Of a stretch of 64,000 nucleotides of DNA, positions 49,561-59,144 are shown in pieces. The translations under genes and the position numbers were made by a program. This DNA is from Siphonodentalium dalli (lineage: Eukaryota > Mollusca > Scaphopoda > Gadilida > Siphonodentaliidae), in contig CP136063.1 in NCBI GenBank assembly GCA_032622095.1, positions 115,152,723 through 115,216,722 on the forward strand, given 5' to 3'. A model generated the notes under the pieces. The model did not search any database. It saw nothing but the letters and a program-made list of their open reading frames with translations, and had not been told where the DNA came from. The first letter of the stretch is position 1; each line of letters begins with the position of its first letter.

Positions 49561-50000
49561 GGTGGGCTAGCATTGCCAAATTCACCCTCTGGGAACCTCA
49601 TTCTGCTTAGGCCTTAACTGCTATGGGAGATCTAGGATCAGATTGAAGTCACAGGTCCCCCAGAACAAAAATTTACCCCACCCCCCAATAGTACTTAATC
49701 TATAGGATTAAGTACTATTGGGGTGGGGTAAATTTTTGTTCTGGGGACCTGTGATTGAAGTTCCCTTGTTGAAGTTGGTCATGTTCACCCATTAGTCACC
49801 TTGATTATGCATTTCATTTTCATGCAAATTAGGGGATATAGAAACTTCCAAGAAGGGAAAAAGTAACTAAAAACAATGTTAATTTGAGACTATAGATACT
49901 TCCCAGAAGATGAGGCCTAAGCAGAATGAGGTCCCCAGAGGGTGAATTTGGTGATTTTCATTCTGAAAATTGCAGACACACTATTTTCAAGCTTGTGCAG
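49561..50000 (-). repeat. Composite foldback repeat G, inverted copy
   Basis: Reverse-complement copy of the composite at 14250-15460. It includes the AACTTCCAAGAAGGG and AGATACTTCCCAGAAGATGA blocks and the GAATGAGGTCCCCAGAGG hairpin arm. It is interrupted by a small palindromic element at 49650-49753. Confidence 0.65.
49642..49761. mobile_element. 104-bp palindromic MITE with 8-bp duplication
   Basis: The element spans 49650-49753 between perfect copies of ATTGAAGT (49642-49649 and 49754-49761). It is a nearly perfect palindrome starting CACAGGTCCCCCAGAACAAA. The uninterrupted host (in reverse complement) is at about 14562-14572 in the G composite. Confidence 0.85.
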
Positions 50001-50703
50001 CATGTGGATTAATCACATGAAAATACAGATCCAGTTTCTAATTGGTCAGGTCTTTTTTGACTAAGAATGTTCACCATCGAGGAGGAAGTTTTTTTTTGTA
50101 GCAGTACTTTCTTCATGATCAGAAATGTGGACGACTTTGTTCTTTAAAAAAAAACCAACACCTGATTTCTAATCAAATTATGTTAACAACGTAGACAGTT
50201 GGAAGCAAAGTTTGATTCAAAGATTGTTCCAAGAATCAAATTTTTCATTTCTATAAAAGCCACCGGTCATTAGTAATACATTTTCCAGCTTGTGTGTATA
50301 AAACTTACAATATAGCAATTGACATTATCAGCTCTACCACTGTCACTGACGCATTGTTGGGGGTAACATCTTGGGGCTCCATGATAAAATTCACACAATG
50401 CACTAAGATGCACTTGACTATTCATGCTATCCTCTTGTGGGAAAGTTCTCCACTTCAATTATATGCTTCAGTGCAAACTTTGTGCATATAATGTTACAGG
50501 GTCAAACACATACTCCCATGTCATGATATGTATGAGTGGATTTGGTTTGCCTTCTTTGATGGCTCAACTATGTGCACTAAAATAAAATGCTAATTACATC
50601 TCACTGAAGCAGGGTGGCCACCTGAATCAGATATATATATCTACACTCACTGTTGTCCACATGTACTGAAAAGATGACACAAACGGTTAAGGCAGCAGTC
50701 AAG
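50001..50703. other. Gene-free stretch
   Basis: No gene or repeat recognised. Short overlapping ORFs near 50270-50491 lie on both strands of the same segment and look like chance. Confidence 0.4.
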
Positions 50704-50958
50704 TTAACCCTTTCATGATGCGAGCTGCGCTGGTGCAGCATTAAAGACCCTGTGTCAGTGCATTATCTTATATATGCGAGTCTCCCATAGAGAGCATCAC
50801 ATATACAAGAGAATTAATACACTAGCTTACAAGGTCAAGGTAAATATTGCTTGCAGGCCAATGTATTCTCTTATATATGCGAGCCTTGCATATATAAGAG
50901 AATGTATTGGCACAGGGTTTTCTTAAATGTCAGGAAGCTCCAGTCATGAAAGGGTTAA
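50704..50958. mobile_element. Foldback element H, subfamily 1, TTAA-flanked
   Basis: TTAA-CCCTTTCATGATGCGAGC is at left, and CAGTCATGAAAGGG-TTAA at right. Between them are two hairpins built on CTTATATATGCGAG / CGCATATATAAG. Inverted ends starting CCCTTT with a duplicated TTAA fit a non-autonomous piggyBac-type element. Confidence 0.75.
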
Positions 50959-51025
50959 CGTCTGTTTGGTGTGGTGAAAAATATGTGACAAGACAAGTAT
51001 TTGCTAAAATTCAGATATTCATTTT

Positions 51026-53458
51026 TATCTCAACTTTACTCTGTAAAGTTTGAGCTATTGCCATGGCTTGGCATCCGTCATGCATGTGTGTGTGTGCGTC
51101 TGTCAATAATATCCTTTAGCACGGGCTACAGGTCGGATCATTATGAAATTTGTCATAGCTGTTGATATTGACATGTAGATGAGAACAAGTCATTTTGGGG
51201 TCATTCGGCAAAAAAAAATGGCTAGCAACCATTTTTGGATTTTACTATTTGCATGACTAAATCCTTTGGTACATCCTACATACAGTCCACTTCCCTCATC
51301 CGATCATCACCAAACTCCAAACTTCATATTGATCTTCATATTGATCTACTAGATGGGAGCTATCAAATGTTTTTAGCTCAACTGAGACGAAGTCTCCAGT
51401 AGAGCTATAGTCATCACTCCTCGTCCGTCCATCGTCCGTCAACAATTCTTTGAACATCTTCTCCTCTGGAACCATAAGACCAAATGGGTTCATATTTTGT
51501 GTGGATGTTCCCTAGGTGACTCTCATTCAGATTTGTTCAAATGAGGTCACTGGGTCAAATAGTTGCAAAGCCATAACTCTTTCCCTCCATAGTAATTCTT
51601 TTAAACATCTTCTCAAATACCATCAGGCCAAATGGGTTCATATTTGGAACAAAGGATCCTTGGGTGACTGGGGTTCATATTTGTTCAAATGAGGTCACTT
51701 GGTCAAATGTGGGCGGGGCCAGGGACATAACTCCAAAAAATATTTAAAAAAAACAAATATTATATTGTGCCCTGGCCCTTTACTTAAGTTCACTGCTTCT
51801 GCCACCCTGGTCCCAAAAATAATATTTACTCAAATTCTTGACAGAGAATCATCCATAAGAAGCATTTACTTTGGCTCTAACTGTATGCGGGGTATGCCTA
51901 CACATGTCAAGTGAAATCTGACATTTTTATAAACATTCCCTGGAGATCTGCTAGAGGTCATTAATTCCCAATTACAACAACAATCTATCATATATATTGT
52001 TCAAATCTTTCAACAGGACATTTCACACTCTGACATCCACCACTTCACTAGAACATATTTGGCAAACTTGAAAATTGTTCTTTGATAGAACCACCAGCTC
52101 TATTTAGCTCATATTAATATTGAGGTTCCTTTGGTGATGTGTGATTCAGATTTGTTCAATCAGGGTCACCAGGTCAAGTAGGTGCAAGGCCAGCTACATT
52201 ACTCTTTCTCTCCATAGTAATTCATGATATGTCTTCTATGCAAGAATCAAATGGCCTATTTTGCTTATATTTGGTATGAAATTAACTTGGGTGACAGATT
52301 TGTGAAAATGGGATCACAAATTCGAATAAGTGCAGAGCCAGAGACATAATTATTTCACCACGTAGTAATTCTTAAAATATGTTTGCAAGAGCCAAGAACT
52401 AGTTGGCTTATTTAGCATGGAATGTTCTTGTTTGACTGCAATTCAGATTTTTTTAAATGGGGTCACCTGGTCAGATAGGGGCCAAGCGAAGGACAGTTTA
52501 TCTCTTAATATGCTTCCTTCACAATGACCAACAGGTCTAATTTACTGATATTTAGTATGAAGGGTTCTTTGGTGTCTGGGATTCAAATTTATTCAGATGG
52601 GGTCACCATGTTAAATAGGGTGGGACCAGGGATATAACTATGTCTCTATAGTAATTCTTAAAATGTCTTCTCAAGAGAGGTTGGTCTATTTAGCTTACAT
52701 ATAGTATGGAGGATCCTTCAGTGACAGTGATTCAGATTTGTTAACAATGAGGTAAACCTGTTAAGAAATGACAGGGCTATGGGGAGTTAACACTTTTGTG
52801 TCTAATAAAATCATTGAAATACCAAATTCATTAAAACATCTACCTTGGAACTACCTGACTGATTAATCTGACATACATGTATGATGTATTGGGTCCATGT
52901 ATAATTGGGCTTCAAACAATTCTAAATGGTTTTCTAAAAAGGTGCTTGTGAGATTGGAAATTTCCAACAATTGAGAAAGTTTGAGATGTCGGTTGTGAAA
53001 TTCCAACCTAAGACTTGGGAGTCTGGAGCCCGGTCGGGAGGGGACTTGTTGAGCTGGAGGAGGAGGGGGGGATCAGTAGTGTACAGTTGGAAATTTCAAG
53101 GTGGATTTTCACCAATCTACATAAATGAAGTCTCTCTAGCCACATATCCTGTTTAGATCTACGTCTTTTAAAGTGATTATGAAAAGTTCTGACTGTTGTG
53201 GTCTCCAGAGTCCCAGTCTTTGCAGTCTGGTGAGCGACCCCACAGTCATTGACTGTCTTGATTAATTTCATTGGGAAAACATCGCCGCGGGTGGCCATCT
53301 TGGATTTTACTTTAAAATATATACATGTATCTCGTCATGTTGACAATCTAGTATTACTGATACATTTCAACATTCCGCATTCCTAATTGCTCCATTGACT
53401 GCAACACGTGAAATTATTCCCTTTCCAAGTTGAGCTACAGTGTCATTGATACTTTCAT
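51026..53458 (+). mobile_element. Family B element interrupted by family C
   Basis: The left end ATCTCAACTTTACTCTGTAA folds on TTTGAGCT and is followed by GCCATGG and a GTGTGTGCGTC run. One and a half monomers run to 51374. After the nested C element the monomer resumes at 53261 with GTGGCCATCTTGGATTTTAC. The right end CAAGTTGAGCTACAGTGTCA closes near 53458. Confidence 0.7.
51375..53260 (+). mobile_element. Family C element nested in B
   Basis: The head AGCTCAACTGAGACGAAGTC is followed by a CGTCC run, with monomers to about 51750 and from 52100 to 52780. The tail block at 52970-53260 ends GTCTGGTGAGCGACCCCACA, then GTCATTGACTGTCTTG. Unlike the copy at 13118-16431 it has no G composite inside, so it shows the uninterrupted element, about 1.9 kb. 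Confidence 0.75.
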
Positions 53459-54123
53459 TTCTTGCAACTTCTGTTCAGATATGTGGGGACATGACTAGAG
53501 CTAATGCTAAACTAAAATGCATTAACAATTTTTTGTTAAATATTTACATTCTGTATTGAACAATTTCTGAATAATCGTACAAGTTAAATTCCATGTGTAA
53601 AAGACATATTATATACTAGCTGAATCAAGCTCCCTTTGTGAGCCTTTATTCAGTGTCAGAGGGCCGGGCTTACAGCCCCTGCATAAAGAGGCCTGCGGCC
53701 CCTGTGTGCACAAAGCACACATTTGGACCTAAATATTCACATAGGTTCATATTTGACTTGTTGGATGGCGCAGGCCACAGAGAAAACACATATATAAAGA
53801 GTATACATATCTGCTGCAACATATCCTCATGCAAATAGGTTCATATTGGATTTATTTGATTCTGAAATAGGCCCATAGTGAGTTTATTTGAATTTTTTTT
53901 TATTTAATTAAATTGTTTAAATGCTAAATTTTGAAAAACTAACAATGCTATAACCTCCGCCAGGGTACCCCGAGTCACCACACCAAATTTGATTGAAAGC
54001 GGACCAGCAGTCTGGGAGAAAAATGCACACAGACAGATCCTACTCTTTTCTATATATAGATATCTCGCTTTATCTGACACTCATTTATTGTCACCTAAAT
54101 TGTGATCACATCCAACAAACCTT
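53459..54123. other. Gene-free stretch with an old repeat fragment
   Basis: 53925-54060 carries GGTACCCCGAGTCACCACAC and CAGTCTGGGAGA. It matches blocks at 20500-20620, 21595-21690 and 33075-33170, so it is a leftover of an A- or C-type element. Confidence 0.5.
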
Positions 54124-54523
54124 TTAACCCTTTACCCAACAAACCGGCCAAAACCGGCCAAGTAAAGCTTCAACAGCCTAAAATATCTTCGGTCTGTCTC
54201 AATAGAACCATACAAATATGGATATCATTGGAACCGGCTCCTTGACCACATTGTGATAGTTACAGTTATGCCCTGTGCCAATGCATTCTCTGATATATGC
54301 GAGTCGACCATAGGTCGCCTCGCATATATAAGAGAATGCATTGGCCTAAAAAAAATCTTTTTTTAACACTTTTTACCATTTTTTCTTACATTCTTTAACA
54401 ATTTTATAATTTTTAATGTGTTAAGCCAATGCATTCTCTTATATATGCGAGGCAACCTATGGTCAACTCGCATATATAAGAGAATGCATTGGCACAGGGC
54501 CCTTCTGTTGGGTAAAGGGTTAA
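54124..54523. mobile_element. Foldback element H, subfamily 2, TTAA-flanked
   Basis: TTAA-CCCTTTACCCAACAAACC is at left and TTCTGTTGGGTAAAGGG-TTAA at right. Two inverted core hairpins (GCATTCTCTTATATATGCGA) surround an AT-rich middle. The outer ends differ from subfamily 1 although the core is shared. Confidence 0.8.
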
Positions 54524-54718
54524 AAGAGGACCCATTTGAAATTGAAATTAGATAAGACAGAGTATCTGATATCACACATAACTATGTATGATCTCTAGAC
54601 ATAGGTATCTCAGCCCTAGATGGCCTAGATATCAAAAGGAAACTCTCATTGATATCATTTCAAATGGAAAGAGTGCAAAATAACTAAGTGATCATTTATA
54701 ACTGACATAATGTTTATA

Positions 54719-54981
54719 TTAACCCTTCCGTGACTGAAACTTCCTGAAATTTTGCAAAATCCCTGTGCCAACGCATTCTCTTATATATGCGAGTCTCCCA
54801 AAGGGAGCCTCGCATATATAAGAGAGTGCATTGGCCTAACAATATTTACATTGAACTTGTAACCCAGTGCATTCTCTTATATATGTGAGGCTCCCTATGG
54901 TAGTCTCGCATATATTAGATAATGCACTGGCACAGGATCTTTAATGCTACCCCAGTGCAGCTCCTGTCATAAAAGGGTTAA
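54719..54981. mobile_element. Foldback element H, subfamily 1, TTAA-flanked
   Basis: TTAA-CCCTTCCGTGACTGAAAC is at left and GTCATAAAAGGG-TTAA at right, with two core hairpins between them. Terminal part GCAGCTCC as in 57503-57744. Confidence 0.75.
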
Positions 54982-55989
54982 CCTTCTGAAAACTGAATAC
55001 TTGAGTACTAACTTGATTTCTATTGAATGGTTTGTATGTTGGGATGTTCAGTTAAGCTTTATTTATTTATTTACTAAATACTCATTGACGTGTAGTTCCC
55101 TTTGGAAATGTTCAGATAATAGGCGTTTGTTGAGATTTTATCTGAACTATACCCTCCATTGAATAAATTTTTTTAATTTAAAAAAAGAAGAATGACAAAG
55201 GAAGAAAAGACAGAATGCAGGCACACATTCATTCTCTCAAACCAAGGCCTGGAAGAGCGAAACTCTTCCATGCCCTGGCCTACTTTCTAACATGTGACAT
55301 ATAATTAGAAAATATTTAAAGGCACACAATGTGTTCAGATAATTTTTACAAAGAGTGTTCAGGCTAAAAGTAAATTGATGCTATTTTTTCCCGAAAATGG
55401 GCTTTCTTTTGCTACAACAATGATGATAAGAACAATAAATTAGTCTTTTTCTTCAGAATAATTTTAGAATTCAATTTCATCTACATTATTTGATTATATG
55501 TAGTATTTAATGTTTGCATAATCAAAGTTCCAAACACTATGTGCAGTTTTAAATATTTTACAGTCTGAATTTACCAAAAACAATAAAATTAGACAATTTA
55601 ACCATATTGCAATTGTATTGTAAATATTGTAGTTATTGTAATTATTGGTTCGACAGCACTCGGGGGGAAAATACATAACGCTCTCTTTATTGACGTTTCG
55701 GACTGTGGCTGAAAAAAAAAGTTGTTATATTGTTAAGCAAACCAGTATATCTATTGACGTTCTCGGGGAATATGATTGGAAAATAAAAATTATCGGTGTA
55801 CTGAAATTGTATAAATATTGTATACATATCTGCCGCTCGGGTACCGGGTAATTGATTTATTTTGTGTGTCGTCCAGTCACTGTTATACTCGGGGTGTACT
55901 TTATGCCTGAAAAATCTGGTTTTCAATGCACTATTATTTAATTTTTAAGGCATTTCGAAGTGTCAGCCACTGGTTATCGAATTCATAAT
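54982..55989. other. Gene-free stretch next to a LINE fragment
   Basis: No exon recognised. 55040-55130 loosely resembles repeat F. 55640-55980 may be the 3' tail of the LINE on the minus strand. Confidence 0.35.
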
Positions 55990-56313
55990 TCATGTTACAT
56001 TTTGCGTTGTATCTCTCGCATTCATTAGTGATAGTTGTGCGGGCGTGAATTTTGTTCTATATATATATTGTTTCAGCGCTAGTAGGAACATATTACTTTT
56101 TGAATTTTTGTATTCATGATCTATACCGATAATGATATTCATTTTTGTTAGATCAATGGGAAATTGGTTGTTTCTTGCCCATGTTTCAATTTCTTTCATA
56201 AAGGTTTGAACGTGGGGACAATCCCAGAAAATGTGAGAAATTCCATTGAATAAAATTCCCTCTGTACTTTGTATTATCTTTTTGTCAGTTTGTCCTCTGT
56301 ATATTTTTCATGA
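55990..56313 (-). pseudogene. 3' end of a LINE reverse-transcriptase ORF (fragment)
   Basis: Read on the minus strand the open frame contains GISHIFWDCPHVQTFMKEIE, then ALKQYIYRTK, and ends at a stop. H-x3-W-D/E-C-P followed by a hydrophobic helix is the zinc-binding segment that lies C-terminal to the reverse-transcriptase domain in LINEs of the L1/Tx1 and CR1 kind, and LKQYIY resembles the closing helix of that region. Upstream, the reading EKYTEDKLTKKIIQ is still in frame, then homology ends abruptly where repeat F starts at about 56313. The polymerase and endonuclease parts are missing, so this is a dead 5'-truncated copy. The clade cannot be fixed from so little sequence. Confidence 0.6.
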
Positions 56314-56640
56314 ACACCCCTCCAAATGAATAATAGATAAATCCAATGTATTTCTTTTATAACTGAGTGGGAGAATAAAAAGGGTTAATAAGTAAAACAA
56401 AAAGCCTTGAAATGTTTGTTGAAATTTATATGAGTTCAATATCCCTCAGGAAATGTTCAGACAATAAGTTCAGGTCGTTTGTTGAACTTATTTATCTAAA
56501 CATTTCCCACCAATGATCGAATATTCAATTTTTCTGCACTTGTATTATCATTTTGTCTGGCTATCATTTGCTCATATATCCTTAACATCCCTACACATGA
56601 ATAACAAATCATTCCATTGACTAACTTTAAATTATAGATG
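56314..56640 (+). repeat. Repeat F copy
   Basis: Contains CACCCCTCCAAATGAATAAT, AAAGGGTTAAT and TTATCTAAACATTTCCCACC. These motifs also occur at 38945-38979 with 39876-40016, 58190-58310 (inverted) and 62690-62860. Its right part is interrupted by a foldback element at 56650. Confidence 0.5.
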
Positions 56641-57167
56641 AATGGGAGATAGATCATGCCATGAATCTCCACTCTGGCTAACGCCCGTGAGATCATATTC
56701 CACCAGCACAATACCTTGGAACTTTTTGAAGTTTTGACAGGGAACCTTTATAAAGTCGAAAAAATAATAAGGGGAATACATTTCTTAGTTATTATCTGTT
56801 CCTTAATTATGTAGTTCACTGTAGGTGAAAGCCCCAACTCGAAATTTCATGATTTAAGTATCTTTGTGAGCGATTTTGCTTCACGTTCCGTACAATTATG
56901 GAATTTCTCCTGGGCAAATAATTAAATGTTTTTGTGATATCGGCTCACAAAAGTCACAGAAAAACATGCAATTTCGAGTTGGGATCTTAACCTACAGCGA
57001 AGCACATTATTAAGGAACAGATACTAACTAAGAACTATAATTATCTTATTATTTTTTCGACTTTATAAGGTTCCCTGTCAAAAAGTTCCCAGGTTTTGTA
57101 CTGGTGGAATATGATCTCTACGGGCTTTAGCCAGAGTAGAGATTCATGGCATGATCTAAATGGGAGA
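56641..57167. mobile_element. Foldback element with 9-bp duplication (MULE-like)
   Basis: The element spans 56650-57158 between perfect copies of AATGGGAGA (56641-56649 and 57159-57167). Its arms of over 200 bp are inverted: TAGATCATGCCATGAATCTC at left and its complement at right, including TCGAAAAAATAATAAG near the middle of each arm. Long inverted arms with a 9-bp duplication are typical of Mutator-like elements. No coding capacity. Confidence 0.8.
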
Positions 57168-57502
57168 CTGCATTCAGAAATGAAATGGACAGATTTTAGA
57201 CTTTATAATAACTATCTCTTTATTAACTTTTTTCCTCACTCCCCATAACCCAATCAAGACAAATTATTTGCTTGTAATCAGTGTTGCAACCACAAATAAG
57301 AACGTTCTCATATTCATCCAAAATAATTTATTTATTCTTTGTTAGTCAAATCTGCCAAGTCTAGAATTGGGTTTCTATCATGTGGTAATGAATAGATGCA
57401 TGCACTAAGTGTAGCAGTAAATTAGTTAGCTTAATTTCAGATTCACAAATAATTTGCTGAGAGCATGTCAATGTGGAAAGTTAGCCAATTATCTGCAACA
57501 CA

Positions 57503-57744
57503 TTAACTCTTCCATGATTGGAGCTTCATGAAATTTTACAAAAACCCTTTGCCAATACATTCTCTTATAAATTCGCATATATAAGAGAATATATTGGCCT
57601 AAGAATATTTACCTTGGGCTAGTAAGCCAGTGCATTCTCTTATATATGCGAGGCTCCCTATGGGAGACTTGCATATATAAGAGAATGAACTGGCACAGGA
57701 TCTTTAATGCTACACCAGCGCAGCTCCCATCATGAAAGGGTTAA
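57503..57744. mobile_element. Foldback element H, subfamily 1, TTAA-flanked
   Basis: TTAA-CTCTTCCATGATTGGAGC is at left and CATCATGAAAGGG-TTAA at right. Two core hairpins, the first shortened. Confidence 0.7.
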
Positions 57745-58358
57745 ACCATTGCTCACTGATAGGATTTCCTATTCAGTTCTAAAAGTACACTTTGGAATGG
57801 TTCATTCTTCATTTGTCAAAGCTCAAGAGTGATCAGATATCGATTTTTGAAGTTTGTTATTTCTCGAGATGTGGCCCAGAAACACGTTGTCAAACGGAGG
57901 GTCTCGGACAAAATTGTGGATGAAGATGGATAACTCTAAAATCAAGTGGTAATACGGTCAAATTTTGTGATACTTTAGTGATAATACAGCCTTATTTTGT
58001 TGAACAAAATGTTGATAAAGAACAAGTTTTGGGAAATTTTTTACCATAGTTGACAGTGGTTAATAGTATTATTTTGTTGCAATAAATCGATTCTGATAAC
58101 TAAAGCGTATTTTGAAGAAATGTTGTTGTTATTGTATTTTTGATGGTATGGGGACCGTCTGATTGGATTGAGTACCTTTAATGTATACATCGGATTGGTC
58201 TATTATTCATTTGGAGGGATATTAAGGATATATGAGCAGATAAAAAGATAATGCAGAAGAATTCATGTTCATTGGTGGGAAATGTTTAGATAATAACTGG
58301 GTTCATACGCACACAAAATGAAAAGTGCTTAAATTTTGACCCACTCCTATAAAAGTGC
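57745..58358. other. Gene-free stretch with inverted repeat F fragment
   Basis: 58190-58310 is repeat F in inverse orientation (TCATTTGGAGGGATATTAAG, GGTGGGAAATGTTTAGATAA). The rest shows nothing recognised. Confidence 0.4.
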
Positions 58359-58816
58359 TTAACCCTTTACCCAACAGAACGGCCCTGTGCCAATGCATTC
58401 TCTTATATATGCGAGTCGACCATAGGTCACCTCGCATATATAAGAGAATGCATTGGCCTAACAATTTTTTACAATTTTAATAATTTTTTCTTGTATTCTT
58501 TAACAATTTTATATTGTATTCACCCATACAGAGCCCCAGACAAACATGAGCAGATGACACTCTTCTATATGCTTCTATATATGTGTGGGGCTCCCTGCAG
58601 GGTAATGGATGTTTTTTTATTTTATGTCCTAAAAATTGTAAGAAACATTTATTTAAAAAAAATTATAAAAAATTGTTAGGCCAATGCATTCTCTTATATA
58701 TGTGAGGCGACCTATGGTCGACTCGCATATATAAGAGAATGCATTGGCACAGGATATTTTAGGCTGTTGAAGCTTTATTTGGGCGTTTTTGGCAGTTTTG
58801 TTGGGTAAAGGGTTAA
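58359..58816. mobile_element. Foldback element H, subfamily 2, TTAA-flanked
   Basis: TTAA-CCCTTTACCCAACAGAAC is at left and TTTTGTTGGGTAAAGGG-TTAA at right. Core hairpins lie at about 58385-58460 and 58680-58750, with an extra CATATATAGAAG-like hairpin in the middle. Confidence 0.8.
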
Positions 58817-59144
58817 ATAGATTTCTTCCTTTAAAAGTACTTACAAATCAACCACTATCCTTTAAAACTCCTTAAATTCCACATAAAATGGTTCGCATGG
58901 GTCAATTTATTAGAAATCGCAAGCAAAAACTTGAAGCCATGATATTGTTCAACATTTTAATATTGTTTATATCGGTTACTATGAATAACTGTTCAAATTT
59001 CCCACCTCCGTAAAACATGTATGGTGTCACATGCCGGCATGCAGTCTCAACCAATTGTGGAGTTTTACATGTTTCTTCGTGAAAATGCGTTTTTAATCAG
59101 ATTATGGTAGAAAAAATATGAATGGATAAGAGCTGTGAAAGGAA

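Noticed and set aside
53281-53320. GCCATCTTGGATTTTAC motif as a possible YY1-type regulatory site
   Set aside because: The motif is part of the family B monomer and occurs dozens of times in the window, so it carries no site-specific regulatory meaning here.
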